DNA of 64,000 nucleotides. Origin: Daphnia pulex (Eukaryota; Arthropoda; Branchiopoda; Diplostraca; Daphniidae). The position numbers and the translations under genes were made by a program. Of the stretch, positions 36,697-50,091 are shown one piece after another. Location of the stretch: positions 4,233,501-4,297,500 of the forward strand of contig NC_060018.1 of the NCBI RefSeq assembly GCF_021134715.1, read 5' to 3'. The notes beneath the pieces are model-generated. The model had not been told where the DNA came from, did not search any database, and saw only the letters and a program-made list of their open reading frames with translations. How positions within the stretch are numbered: the first letter of the stretch is position 1; the number at the start of each line of letters is the position of its first letter.

Positions 36697-39600
36697 ATGG
36701 AAAACAAAATCAAACGAGTTAGAATTGTGGGTAAAGGACACTCTTCTTGTTTTGAAAGGTTATTGCTGGAGTGGTACAGACGAGAGAGCTTTGTTGATGT
36801 AATTCTGACATGTGTTGGTAACCCTGATAATTTAAAGGATGCAGCTGTACCTCACCAGATATCTGCAAACCGGAGGTAAATAATTACTGATAGATTTATT
36901 GAAAAATTTATTTCATTAATTTCTGTTACCATTTCTCAATTGATTTAGTGTATTGGCTGCTGCAAGTCCGGTGTTTGCCACCATGTTTCGCGATAATCCA
37001 ATAGTAGAAGAAGATGTTCATATCTCGGTTGTTGGCTTTTCGTACACTTCACTCCGCTCCGTTATTGAATATATTTACACTGGTTCACTCGAATTTTTTG
37101 AGCGTGACAAGGTTGCTTAAATTAAGTTCGAGTAAGTGAAAAAACTGGAAGTACTAATTGGTTTTCCTTTTCAATTTTACAGGATCAAATCAGAGAAATG
37201 CTCAAGGATTTTCTCATCCCAATTCCGAACACAAAAAATTTCGCGAAGGAACAACAAGAGTCAATTAACGTAACAACTGAAGAATTCATCACTGAACCCA
37301 CAGAGGAACCTTCCCATGAGCCAATCGCAGAGACCAGATTAGCAGTTGAAAATGAAACCAGAAAAGAGCAAGCGAAAGAAGGAGATATTCAGATTATATC
37401 CTCCGTTTCCTTGGAAAATGAGGTCCAGATTAAACCGCCAACTAAAACGTATCGCGCGAATAAGTTAAGCTCGCTGGCTCCAAAAGCCAACTCTCGTGCC
37501 GCTAAAAGTTGCGCAGAAACACCAATTTCTTCACGAATAAACATTCTTCGGTCAAGGAAAAAGACAAATCAACACGATTTGCAGGCTGCTGAAGATCCAG
37601 CCACAACGAATGTGGTTGCGAAAGTGCCTAATGCAATCAAATCCGTTTCTAAAATCACGAAACCATTAATTAAAAAGCCTACAAATGTTAAGACCAATTC
37701 TAGAGACTTTAACCTATCTTTAACAGAACCAGACATTAATCTAGTTGAACTGACCACTGCTGCTCAACAGAATGTGATTCGCATATTCAGTCGTAACGTA
37801 GAAGCGCAAGTTTCTACAAAGAAACAAACTACTTTGGAGACACCTTCACTTGCGTTTACTCAGCGTGGATTAGTCAAGAGTTTCCCTGAAAAGGCAATCG
37901 TTCAATCTGACAGCGTCTTTGTTCCTCCGGTTAGGTTAGACGTTCCAACCATGAAAAATGGCCGATACGTTTTTACTGTCACAGAAGAAATGGCGAGAGC
38001 TGCTGATTACCGAAAAATTCTATCCGTAATGTACGAAGTCCCTGGAATTTACACTTTTTATCGAGAACGCCCAACTCCAAACATCGACGTAATGCCATTC
38101 TTTAAACCTCTTGAACTCCCCAAGAGTCACATCTTCGTCCCGTCATACTTTGATAAAAAGCCCTCGCAAACCTACCAAGAAAGGCCTTCGTCAAGGCCTC
38201 ACCGCCCAGCGCAAGCAAATATTTCCCTTTCAGGATTCAGGATCGAAGCGGTTCACCAATTCAACGGTAAAGTTCACATTTGCACTTTGGGAGAACCAGT
38301 TGTTAATCAAGCATCGGAGACTCTATTTGAGGACCACCCACTGTCGTACCTCCACCCGGAACAAGTGGTCTCTCGCTTATCTCTGGAACACAATTATTCA
38401 TTTGGTGAGACACCACTACCTACGGATAGTGAATGCTCCAATCGCAACGAATTGGCTAACGATTTGGAAGACTACAAAAGCGCTATCCAACTGGCGATCA
38501 ATCAACAACGTCGCAAAAACAGATTGAAACATCGCATTGATTCTTACTCTAAAGAAATTTCTACATTGAAGCGCCGAGCCGTGGAGCTGCTTGAAATATG
38601 TAGCAATATGCATGATGGTCACGAAGTGGAAGTGGATCCTGAATACCAAAAACCCGCCAAAAAGAAAGTACATAACAAGCAATCAAACAACGATCCTGCC
38701 GATGATATGGGTAAATATTATGTCGATTATTTAATGTCTATTCATTGACAATATTTATTAATTCTTGTTTTTACAGATGAAAAAGTTCCTTGCACCGAGT
38801 GCAATAAACTGATTAAGAGGAGCTGGCTTAAACAACACATGGTGATCCTTCATTCGGAAGAAAGGAACCACCTGTGCGACGAATGCGGTCGTACTTTTGT
38901 AATTAAAGGTAGTAACGACAGTCAAGTGATTTCAATACTTTTGTTTAGCTAAAAGTTCCTTTTTGTATTTTCAGCTCAATTACGAGCCCATCAACTCCGT
39001 CAGCACAAGGCTGTCCCTGGAAATCACCTTTGTGAACATTGTGGTCGATCGTTCCGATTCGCCCGTTATCTGAATCGCCACATGTCATTACATTCAAGTG
39101 AGAAGCCCCACGTCTGTCGATTTTGTGACAAAGCTTTTAGATTAAAACCAGTGCTGATCAAGCACATTCGCACCCACACGGGCGAGAAGCCGGTATGTTA
39201 ATTTGAATTATTGTCAATTGATTCAAATATGATTAATAACAAATGTTCTTTTATATTCTTCACAGTATAAGTGCACGGTCTGTGGACGATGCTTCAGACA
39301 GAGGACAACTTACGCTACTCACCTCAAAGTTCACGAAAAGAGGCAAGAAGCTGGTGTGGTGGGAGGTGAAGGATCCGGACTGGGACAACTTCCTCGGCTC
39401 AAATGTGATTTTTGTTCCATGACCTTCAAGCTGGATCTTTTCTTGATGCTGCATAGAGCTAAACATACTGGGGAAACTCCCGCATTGCCTTGCCCGACCT
39501 GCAAAGAGACTTTCCCATCTATCAAAGAGCTCACTCTTCATCGTAAAGGCCAGCATCCTGATACGGTAGTTTCAAAAGCTCAAGATTTCTTTGCAAGTTG

Positions 39601-40330
39601 GCAGTTAAAATGTTTCTTTTTGAACAGGTGTATTCGTGTCAAATTTGCCCAAAAGTATTCACGAACAAGGCCAATTTCGATTTCCATGTTCACAAACATT
39701 CTAATCCTGATGCTGTTAAGAAAAAATACCCGAAAGTTGATCCCGTGGATACTGGCCCATGTACTTGTGATTTCTGCGACAAAGTCTTTAAGAACCGATC
39801 CGCCTTGGATTATCATATCAAGGTATGTTTCTATTCTATTCAGTAGTGATCCCAGTTTCAGTTACTTCAATATTTATTCTTACTAATTTATAGGGAATTC
39901 ATTTGGGTGACAAGTCGCTTAAATGTCAATATTGCGATAAAACTTTTTCGCACAAACCGTCGCTGGAGCAGCACATGAGGACACACACGGGTGAGAGGCC
40001 TTACAAGTGCGATCAATGTCCAAGTTCATTTAAACAACAACAGCACCTGACGGCTCACTTGGTTGTTCACACTGGTAACTACTTCAAAATTGTCTAAATT
40101 TAAAGCCAGAGGGGTTGTATAAATTTTTAATTTTAGGTGAACGTCCTTTCAGCTGTGACCATTGCGACAAGACTTTTCCTCACAAGACTACTTTATACGC
40201 CCATCTGCGTATCCATACAGGTAAGCGACTGATGTGCACGCATTGTCGTAAAGTTCTTCCGAGCTTGGCTCAACTGATGCGCCACGAAGAAAATTGCCAT
40301 TTGAATACCAACGAATCGTCTGTTGAGTAA
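36697..40330 (+). CDS. BTB/POZ protein with 13 C2H2 zinc fingers
   Basis: Nine exons: 36697-36875, 36949-37111, 37183-38710, 38777-38908, 38975-39192, 39266-39565, 39628-39822, 39894-40074, 40137-40330; 1029 aa. An N-terminal BTB domain covers about residues 18-125 (FVDVILTCVG, SVLAAASPVFATMFRDN, VIEYIYTGSLEF). A poorly conserved Lys/Glu/Thr-rich linker of about 500 residues follows. Thirteen C2H2 fingers run from about residue 626 to near the end, several joined by TGE(K/R)P linkers (HTGEKPYKC, HTGERPYKC). This is the layout of sequence-specific transcription factors that recruit corepressors through BTB. No specific orthologue is recognised. The last finger has a longer histidine spacing (HEENCH). 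Confidence 0.88.
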
Positions 40331-40541
40331 AAAGGCGAGCACCTTTCCTCTTTGTCTTTCTCCCAATTTTGCTCGGGGTGAATTAGCTGGAAATACAAGT
40401 TGTAAGAGCTTGAATTGATTGTGTACTTGAATTAGGTTTGCACAACTTGACGGACATCCGTCGCGACCGAGTATACAACAGATAACAAATAATTGAGAGG
40501 AAAATCGAAGGGTAATAATTGTCAACCATTTAATAGCTAAC

Positions 40542-41472
40542 TCACATGTGTGAGGAGTTATGACGATCCATGAGAATGGTCAAATCCCGTGGGTCAATGG
40601 TGAAGTGTTCCGGGTTGTCGTTCGTCTCACTACTAGTAGATATTTGATTGTGTCGACTTGCCAAACGTCGAATAACTGGCGGCTGTTGCTGTTTCACAGT
40701 TTGCATCACATTTTCTTGCTGCTTTTGCCATTCCAAGACGTTACTTAGGAGTCTGATGTACTTGATGGCCAATCGAAGGATCTCGTTCTTGCTCAACTTT
40801 TTGGTTTCTAATAAATAATGTACGTTTATAGTTAATAATTTTGAATTTTTAGGTAATTTTCAGTTTTTTAATTTACGATATTTCTTAGTTAACAGTATTT
40901 GAATAGAACCTATTACCTGGATACGTCGGTACTAGTTTTCGCAACTCGGAAAACGCGCCGCTAACATTTTGTTGACGCCAGCGTTCGCGGCTGTTGCTAA
41001 ATGTCTTGCGTGGGAAGACGATCAACGGACGGCCGGATTCTTCCGACGTCGTCGATCTTTGTGCCAGGCGACCTCCCAGTGGTGATGTTGACTGTGATTG
41101 AAGTCCTCGATTCTTTGAAGGGTTCAACCGTTTGCGGAATTGTAATGAAGTACCTCCCGACACCGTTGATGGACTCTCTGCTTTGATTCCTTCCGATTCT
41201 TCGTGGCTTGAACGTCCTGAAGATGACGTCGGCTCCTTCTTCACCACCACCGTTTTCTTTGCCTGTTTGATTTACTCCTTTAAAAATTTGTTAACATCGG
41301 AAAACTGAATTTCACTTACTGGAACATCATCGTCGTGCCGTGAGGTATCGTTGTCGTCGGAATCGGGTGAAAATTCCGAATTGTCCTCGAACTCTGAGGT
41401 GTCGACATCACTCGAATTGGATGCCATACTTCGGATGCTGCTGTTGCTTCGGCTTCGATTGTCACGCTGCAT
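40542..41472 (-). CDS. TAL1: TAL1/SCL-type bHLH transcription factor
   Basis: Three exons on the minus strand: 41472-41320, 41262-40917, 40807-40542; 254 aa. The bHLH lies in the second half and is nearly identical to TAL1/LYL1: [32 protein letters not shown], then after an intron [19 protein letters not shown]. The N-terminus is acidic and serine-rich. TAL1 proteins pair with E-proteins and act with GATA and LMO factors in blood, endothelial and neural lineages; Drosophila HLH3B is the likely counterpart. The start is the first ATG after an in-frame non-ATG run. It converges on the BTB-ZF gene with about 210 bp between stops. Confidence 0.93.
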
Positions 41473-43232
41473 TTTCACTTATGGGGGTAAGTTTTTTTTT
41501 TTTGTTTTCAAATTTTTAGTGAGTAGTGATGCCTTTGTTGACTTGAGCCAAGAAAGACTTCAATGGAAATGGTTGTAGCTAGAGAAAACAGAGGAAAAAG
41601 GGGGCGTTATTGTATAAGTCGGGCTATTATCAGATCGAGGACAGAGTTCACCGTAGGCAAACAAGATTTCCCAATCAATATACAGCTAATATTTACCCAA
41701 AGTGTTATTTATCCGGCACCGTTTTCTTCTTCTACTTGAATTTGTCACCAATCTGTTCCGTCTGGACGGAAGGCTTTTATATCTGGCCCCCCCTGAAGGT
41801 CCGGAGTTTAAGCGGGTCATGCGCGCAACCATCATCGACACTGTTTGGTGCAACGAAGCGCCCAATCCAGCGGAGAGGCGGAGTTCTCAATTGAAAGCCG
41901 ATGGGGACCCCGCCCTCTTGAATTTCCCCATTATGATTTGACTCTTTTGCCGACCTCCCCTTCTACTACACCCTGTTGAAAAATATTACTCTTATTCTAT
42001 TCTCGCGCACAATGCATAGAGTATCACATTCCCCTTTAGAGAGGGGTTGCTCTATTCATGAGGGGAAACTGGGCCGACAAAAAATGATCGTATTAGCTCG
42101 ATAAATGTGCGTGGCATAAATCGACAGCTTTAAAAAAAAAAACCTCGAAACTCGTGGGAGAAAAGCGGTGGCAACTCCGTGTACAAATGCCTAAATGTAT
42201 CCGATTTTCACCAAAGCACAAACAACAAGGAGACTCATTTTTTTTTTCTTTCAAAAAGTCTGGACAGACAAAGATTAGGCGACATCTGATACCGATAAGA
42301 AGCGACCACCAATACTCAATGCTACCGTTGAAGTCAACTTGAATTGTCTTTGACATGTGTCACTCGTCACTTGACTGCTGCCTCAAAAATTGTGTGTTCG
42401 TTTGTTTTTCCCTATTTTCGTGATAATATGTTACCGCTCAGCCATGGGAGGGCATAAGGTCTATGAATTAGCAACGATATCAGTAACATGGGATATGCAG
42501 TATATAGTAGATCGAGACACGTGATGGCTCAAACCCAGGGGTAGATTTCAGGTATATACAATGTGAATGGCTTTTCGATTCTGTGATTTTCGAGTGTGTG
42601 CAATATCGACTGTGTGTGTTCACTGAAACTGAAAAGAGATCAAACGCGAATATCGCCCCTATTGGCACGCGACCGACCGCCGGTCCAATCAAATTTATTC
42701 AACCTCATACTTTGCTTTTATTTATTTTTATCTCTTCATAATCATTCCGTGTGTGGCTACGAAATTGCTATTCATTCCCCCCTATGAAATCCTAATAGAT
42801 TTTTTCGGGCTGTTATATACTTAAAAAAAAAAATAGAAGAGGGTGCGGGGATTTTTCATGTGACGAGTTCCCAAAGCTGTCAAAATACGTTATTAAGCTC
42901 CCTTTTCACTTCCCTTTCGCTGCTAAAGGCACAGTCTTATCTCGCGCTGGCAGACGCTGCTCTGCACGTCGTCGGGCGTCGCAAGCGGCGTCGTTGACAA
43001 AGCAACAACATAATATGTTATATGTGAAGAAAGAAAGGGCAGAATGGGATCGCCAAACTCTCTCTCCCACGATCTGGGGGGGACGCTACAATTTGTCTCT
43101 CGAATCCTGAATCATTTCCGTAATTTTATTGACCAATGCGCTTCAATATTATGACATGACCGTCTAAAAGGACATCACATTTAACGTTTAAGAACATACC
43201 ATGGAGCAAGTATCTCGATATAATTAGAGAGT
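41473..43232. other. TAL1 upstream region
   Basis: No coding exon recognised. A GATAAG element near 42293 and a CACGTG E-box near 42520 are candidate regulatory sites, the former of interest because GATA factors regulate TAL1 in vertebrates. Neither can be proven from sequence. Confidence 0.4.
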
Positions 43233-45559
43233 TTAGCGGAATGCACAAAATACAAGAAAGAGTGGCACGAGAAGGACAAATGTCAGATAGAGAGGCATCC
43301 GAGGTTCGCAGACACCGCGGGCGACAAATGTGCGATCCCATTCCTGCGAGACGCTGCTGTTGGGAACCGGAATCGAGACGACCACTTTTTCCGATGAGTA
43401 AAAACTGAGGGGGAAATTGCAGCTAGTCGAATTGTGGCAGACATCAGTGGCCTCTGTCAAGTTGAAAACAGTTTTGAGCAGGTCGAATTTCACCGACAAC
43501 TTGTTTCGAACCTTCAGTAAACGTTAAAAAAAATCAATTATTTACAATCGTATTAGGTTATTACATAAATTCTTATTCATTCGTTATTATTAGAGCGAAA
43601 CTTAATCGTTGGGGGAAGGAAAACATTTTTTAGGGGAAGGGCTTAAGTTTTTCTACCTATCATTAGTTTAGTTCCAAGATACCTTTTGTCGAACCCTTCC
43701 CTTATTATATCGCAGTCCTTTCAAAACCAGTTTGCATTTGTGAAGGTTGTTGCTTTTTTCTGTCCGTTTTCTTAGTGCTATAATTTCTTATTCACTTAAC
43801 TTGTGATCCAATCAAAACAGTTGTCAATAAGTGAAGTGTGTTTGATTGTTCGAGCGTCCCAATAAGAATTTCTACGAGATTACGACGTAGACGACGAAAG
43901 TAGTAAGTGATAAACCAAATTGATTTTTTCAAGCTTGATCAGCGTATTAACGTTTCTTGGCGTCTAATCAGATTAGGCTTAGTTTATTATTCCTGTAATA
44001 ACAGCTAATAGGTATATTTGTGTATAGTTTTACCTTTTCATTGGACCCACCTTTTCATTTGCGCTTGAGAATATAAAATAATAGTAGCCCTCCTCTTCGA
44101 TGGTGTATTTGATATTGTTGTAACGAGGACTAACGTCGTTACTACATTGGTTCTCGGGCACAAGGGGCTGGCTGAGGATAACTCCTTTACAATGGAGCAT
44201 GGCCTCCTCACTGCTGGAGAAGGAAGACTCTTCATTGGACAGGGAAGTGTCGTTGAAGTGGTTGTGATCAATAGTGCCTCGATCGTCGGCAATGCCGTCC
44301 GCAGTCGTGTTTAGACTCAACTCGTCCATCTCGTAAGCAGCGTCCTCCTCAGAATCGACTTCTTCGTTGATGACGGCCGACAGTTTGGCTCCTTGGTTGT
44401 TCAGAGGCTTAAGCGGCCATCGATTTTTGGCTGCCTTTTGTTTTGTGGCGTCGGTATTGCTCGCCGGCTTTGTGCTGTTTGCCGCAATGATACTTTTGAC
44501 TTCCTGATACAAGGACTCGATTTCTTGTTGCAGGATTTTTTGAAGAGCTTTTTCCACTTTCTCGACGACTTCGGTTGGGACGAGCGTGTCATTCCGATCC
44601 GAGTTGATGTTTTTCCTCTCTAATAATTTGATGAGGCGACGTTTATCGTTGTGCGACTTGATGAGTTGTAAAATCCGGTCCTTATCTTTTTTGGCTGGCT
44701 GTTTGAACAGAGCTGGAGCCGGGGCTCTGAAATCGCCGTCGTCATCCGTCTCTAATTGATATTGCTCGGCTAATTTGTGTTTCTCCAGACCTAAAATCTC
44801 GTTTGATTCGTCTTCTTTCGATTCTCGGCCAACATACGCGCAAAATTTCAAACTGTTGATTCCTTTTATAAGCATGACGTTGGCACCGAGGTATCTAAAA
44901 AAGATATTTTAATTCATTATTTTTTTTTTAATTTGAAGGAGTTGTATAATACCGAGCGCAGGTAGAGACGGTGACTTCAGAACCTTTAAGCAAATAGAAA
45001 CCCCAGAATTCTTTTAAATCGTCGTCCAATTCGAAATGTCGGGTCATAGTTAACATTTGCGCTTTCGGAGTGAGTGTCGGACGATTTGCCATTAAATAAG
45101 CGTCAAACGAACTATTCATTTGAATTTGTTGACTCTGTCCAGGCATTGAAACAAAACAGGTTAGTCAAACGTACCGAGGAAATGTTTGATCGACTGTCTT
45201 TAGATACCTTGCACCAAGTTGTAGACACATGCCCGTCCATCAGTCTCATGTCGGAGGCGCCGAATGTGACGACCGTGTCGGCGTAGAGCACGTATTTTGC
45301 ATAAACAGGAACGACGATGAACAGAGTGGGCAGGGCGATCCCGAATACGATCAGATGGACGATTTTGGCTGCCGTCGAGTTAAACAGGGAGCATCGTGCA
45401 CCGCCAGCTGTCCAAACAAATTGATAACCACGACGTCACTTGCTGGGAATAGTAGAAGATATTATGTAATTATGCTAATATACCTGAGTTGTTGACGGGA
45501 AGGGCGTCGTACTGATATTTCCCCGATTCCAAGTTATGATCTCCGAATGTGAACGACAT
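43233..45559 (-). CDS. two-pass membrane protein of unknown function (paralogue A)
   Basis: Five exons on the minus strand: 45559-45484, 45407-45208, 45134-44953, 44894-44051, 43511-43233; 526 aa. A hydrophobic helix at about residues 38-65 (HLIVFGIALPTLFIVV) is followed by a very long loop and a final helix in the last about 20 residues (YLTFVLLVPLFLVFCAF). The loop holds the conserved block HFELDDDLKEFWGFYLLKGS, then a Lys/Glu/Asp-rich variable part with a coiled-coil tendency, the block EEEGYYYFIFSSANEK and cysteines (CHNSTSCNF). Its paralogue is at 54688-56229. The domain order is loosely like the plant APD1-4 N-terminal and middle domains (DUF4792/DUF4793), but no RING finger is present. 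Function unknown. Exon 2 uses the acceptor at 45408-45409, because a nearer one breaks frame. Confidence 0.75.
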
Positions 45560-48500
45560 GTTGAGCGATTGTCGGTAATTGTAATTATAATCATCAGATG
45601 ATTGATAACTGAATCTGCGGTATTTGTGAAACAAAAGAAAATTGCGTTTGAATATGGCGTGATCTCTTGTCCTCCCTCGTAATCGGCAAATGTGAAACAA
45701 AGGTGTTGACTTGACTTCTCTCTTTTTTTAACGTTGGCTGATATCTTGTGGACTTGTAATCATTGTATATATAAGGATTACGTGCTTTAGTTGTTGTGTT
45801 TAATAGTGCAGTAATCAATGTTATACTGTCTGAAGATAATTTGCCGACGCCATAGCAACAAGTCTTTGAGAATTTTAAACCCATGCCCTAACGAACCCAA
45901 TTTGACCTTGCCTCTAGGTCTCGGACATATGCATAATAATCGACGCGATAAAGAAAACAAAATAATCAAACACTCTTGAGCTACTTATTACAGCTGACAG
46001 CTTAACAGGAATATGGTTAAAATGGTTGTTTAATAACTTACATCGGCTGATCATGCCTACGGTAAACACTCACACTCGCTCACACTAGTTCAGCTTGCGC
46101 ACTATTGATGGATTCAAGGGTAGCCAGAACTTATTTATCGTCTAGCTGATCAAGGCTGGTAGAAAAACAAGCGCGTTCTTATCTCAGATATTTTTCATTC
46201 TGGCCTATTTCCCTTGTTGACTCGAACTTTTCAACAAGTAAATTGGCGCGTCGTTCACTTTCATTTGAATATACCGCATATATATTCCGCATTTTCAACA
46301 AGCAAAAGATGAAATTCGGGATTTACCTGTCGTCGGGAATTGAATAAGTGGATTCCTCCATTTCTCGGTCGGTCGGAAAACAATTTCAAGGAAAATTGTC
46401 AACTATATCCAATCGCCAAGAAAAGAGCCAATAGCATAGTCCCACGGGACACGACCTGCAAAAAAAAATAAGAAATGGAGTTTGAACGCGGGAGCGATGC
46501 TGCAGCACTCAGCTAAAAGAATCCAGGTCAGTGCCGACTGTTGAGTTCGAAGATAGACTGAGGCGAAGACGTCAATGTTTGGGAAATTTAAGAATTCCAC
46601 AGCACTCTTGATCGGGTGTGTTCCACAGAGTATATCGAGATTTGTCACGTGACTGGAGACCTCCATTTTATTGGGTATTATAGTCTTACTAGTTGGGAAT
46701 GTAACAATAGAAAGTTGTCAATTTCATAAACTGGATTGTTTACCAACGTTCTTGTTTCCAGCAGCAGCTTCTGGTGTTGTTCCAAAGCTAGTAGCTCCAA
46801 CAATCAAGGTCTCAATATGTTTTAGGTGGATTTTTGCTAACTGAAAGGGGCAACTCTGCTGGAGTCCAGCGTGAACTATATTTATCCGGCAGGGAATGGC
46901 TGCTTTTAAGTAGTCGGACGCGACGAAATCCTATATAGCTGGCCGCTGTTGGATATAGGAGTCTTCTTTTATTGGTGCACCATCAGGGGGGCTAGTAACC
47001 ATCAAGCGAAAACTGGTTCAAGCTCCCGATTCAGAATGGCATCCGCCTATGTCTGCGAAGGACACAAGTTTAATATGGTAAACAGTCTGCGTGAAAATAG
47101 AGACGATTTTGTTTGTCTAAGGTCACCAACCCAGAAGTGAAAGAGCAACAGTTTCACCGTGAAATTTTTTTGCGCTTCCACAATTTTCAGGTTATTTATT
47201 AATTGAGTAAATGTTTTGGAAAAAGCGCAATAACACTGCTCAAAAATAAATAACATTGGGGCCTAAGTAGATAACGTTAATGAAGGAAATATACATTCAA
47301 GCTAGCTTGACGACATGATTGATTGGCATTGCTGATTCCCGATTTTCAAGGTTCTGCAACTTTTCTTTTCAATTTCAATCAAGGAAACGCCCTTCGTCAA
47401 AGGTTTCTTAGCTATAAAGCTTTTAGAAATGTAAACTGTTTTCCTTCTTTTATTTTAATGAGGAGCAAATATTGAATAACAATGGCAGTTACAAGTTCCA
47501 AAATATTATTTAAAAAGGCAACCAAGAGCAGCGCTGATTTTTGTAAAATTCGATACGTTGATGCGATAAGTGATTAATACGTTCGTACGTGATGATACGT
47601 GTTTAGTATACTCAGTTTACTCACATTGAAAAACAACGTTATCTCAAGATCCGTGAGGTGTTGCTGTGCTAAAAAAAAAAGAATATTGATTAGACGGCCT
47701 GTGTTAATGCGCAATAAAACTGTTTGTCGTCTCGATTTGAGAGTTGCGAGTTCAAGGTTTGTTTCCCTTTTAGTCGCAAATGCGCGAATCGGTTCGGCGA
47801 CTCACTTCATGAAACGCAAATACAATTGGACACCATAATGAAAGCGGTTTGAGTAGTAGAAACAACTTGTTTTATTTAATTCCCTTAAACGGTTAACATG
47901 TTAGTGATGATGTCATCACCAGGCGATAGCAGTTGTTTCGATTTGTAACCTGTTGATAGGAGGATATTTTCCGATCCATCAAATCGATTCGAGTAAAAGA
48001 AAAAAAATGGGTGTGTCTTTTTGTAGGTGCCAATATTTTTTTAAAACTCGTCGCTTTGAATGATGTTACGTAACTTGTGAATTCAAGTAGGGCGGTCAAA
48101 TGAACTTGCGTTACTAAGCGGGTAATAGGCCCCATCAGATTTATTGATCTTAAAAAATAGATAAGCGCTTCGTCGTCCTATTGAACTTCAGAATTATGGT
48201 TTTACAATCTTTTGACCTTAGCACTTGACTGATTATAAAAGGCTGTTTTTCATCATTTGTTATCATCGAAGAGAAAATGGTGGAGCTAGCCACTAAATAT
48301 TTTACAGCCCTCGCATTTATGAATTTATTGACCATAATGAAATAGGACCACAACTAGTGAACGTCAATGTAATCGACGTTAGAACAATTTTTGTTGGCTG
48401 AATTTCACATCGTTTGTGCTTTCTTCAAACTGGCATTTCAAACACACTGTAGGGCGTAGGCTGCTGACATTTATAGATTTAGTAACACTTTGTAACACAT

Positions 48501-48743
48501 ACTAGTTTCGTGTTACCATTTTTGTAATAAAATCTGTTTTGATTTAGAAGATAACAACCTTTGGAATGCCATAGTGGTTTAAGACAGTTACGTAAATGCT
48601 ATGAATGTAGTTCCAATGCGAAAAAGACAAATCAATTTCTTTAAAATATAATTTAAATATTTTTTAACTGTGATGAAAAGACATTGCCGTTAACTTTTTG
48701 GGTAATTCTAGTTTGACCGAAGGGAAGAACAACAATTACATTT
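45560..48743. other. intergenic DNA between paralogues A and C
   Basis: About 3.2 kb without a supported gene. It contains a perfect GTCACGTGAC palindrome at 46644-46653 and TATA-like CTATATAG/CTATATTTA elements near 46875-46945. An 87-codon open frame at 46403-46666 (minus) has no recognisable domain. Confidence 0.45.
46644..46653. promoter_or_regulatory. CLEAR-type E-box palindrome
   Basis: GTCACGTGAC is the consensus of the element bound by TFEB/MITF-family factors that drives lysosomal genes in vertebrates. It lies about 1.1 kb upstream of paralogue A. Function here is inferred only from the motif. Confidence 0.35.
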
Positions 48744-50091
48744 TTACATGCTACGTTTAGAATGGGTGCTGGTTTCGTCTTGTGAGGCAATTGATGACTC
48801 TGGAATAATTTTGAATAAAGGTTGCGTGCGATAACGGTAAGTGACGAGTACCAGTCGGGCAATAAATTGAACCGAAGCCACTCCGAGGATGATCCATGTC
48901 AAAATTTGAACGCTCTCGGGGACAGGTCCATCTGGACGTTTTGGATCGGCGTGTTTACTCAGGATTCCACTTGTAGCAAATATCACCACTGGATAGGAAA
49001 AAAGGAGATTACATTTTTTGCTGATTTTGTATACAAAGTTAAATGAAAACCAACCAGGGTATTGCGTTAGTGTGTAGCGAACGTAGGAATCGAGCCAAGT
49101 GTTTTCAAGGGCGAACCATCCCACTAGCACGATGAGAAGAACCGATGTGCAAGCTATGCTGGTTGTCTCTGCATCGCACTTACCAACATACTGGAAGGCG
49201 ATGTTAATATTCAGAAGCTGCACGTGACCAACACAAATAGATCGTCAGTCATTTGGTGATTTTAAAAAAATTAACTTGTTTTTTTACTTACAGAAGCGAT
49301 CGTTGTCCAAGTAGTGTATAGAGCAATGCCATTGTGGATCAAGATTCTTTGTAGTCGCACTTCCTTGAAAACAGCTGTCTGTATCAGTCCGTCTCTTTGC
49401 CTTTCCATGGCACTTTTCCCCCTGTTATGGAATACAAAAACTCGTTATCACAAAAAGGAATCGAGCTGATAACTAGTTATTTGGAGATCACCTCGTGCAG
49501 GCGACTGCAAAAGATATCCATCCCGTGTAGGCAATGAACAACAGGAATATGCAGGCGGCGACGATCAATTCCTGGTCCCATAAAAATATCCACGCCGTGT
49601 TTAGGCCGTAATTGGTTGTAAGAGCGACGTAAAAAAGCCAATTGAGAATAATGGGTTGAGCGTAGACTCTGCTGTTTGAACCACTTTTTCTATAGACGCT
49701 CGACACACCTGCAGTTACGTCATTGATTGTTTTACCAAGGTGTCAGGGAATTTTTTTGTATAGGTTAAATTTACAGTAAATAGCGGCGCCTCCGAGAAAT
49801 ATGTAAATCACCGCCCATATTGAGAAGGTAAAACCCGCAGGTGTTATGTAAACTGTATACTTTTCGGATACTTGTGCCGTGTTCTGGCTGAAAACACCTT
49901 TTAATTGACAGGTAAAACGTAGTTATTTTGATTAATTGATTCTCACTTGCATCGGTGACATGTGATAAATTTTAACAATATTTACCTTCATATCCTATGC
50001 CACCCAGTGCGTTGAAAACGATCATCACAATGTAAATAGCGGCATTCAAATGTACTAAGCCACTCAACAATCCCAGATGGTGATTCTCCAT
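48744..50091 (-). CDS. TspO/MBR-like multi-pass membrane protein (paralogue C)
   Basis: Six exons on the minus strand: 50091-49986, 49897-49775, 49708-49492, 49421-49292, 49217-49055, 48988-48744; 327 aa. Several hydrophobic helices span the protein. The signature YITPAGFTFSIWAVIYIFLG, plus NWLFYVALTTNYGLNTAWIF and IHNGIALYTTWTTIASLLNI, match the long form of tryptophan-rich sensory (TspO/MBR-related) proteins known mainly from bacteria. TspO proteins bind porphyrins and other small ligands; the role of these long animal forms is unknown. The tail has conserved DGPVPESVQILTWIILGVAS. Its close paralogue is D at 52378-53685, with the same exon structure. The start is the first ATG (MENHHLGLL) before a membrane helix. 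Confidence 0.78.

Noticed and set aside
46403-46666. 87-codon open frame on the minus strand
   Set aside because: Contains the GTCACGTGAC palindrome near its start and has no domain or splice partner.
47580-47840. possible tRNA-like sequence (GAGTTCAAGG)
   Set aside because: No matching A box or cloverleaf arms could be drawn.
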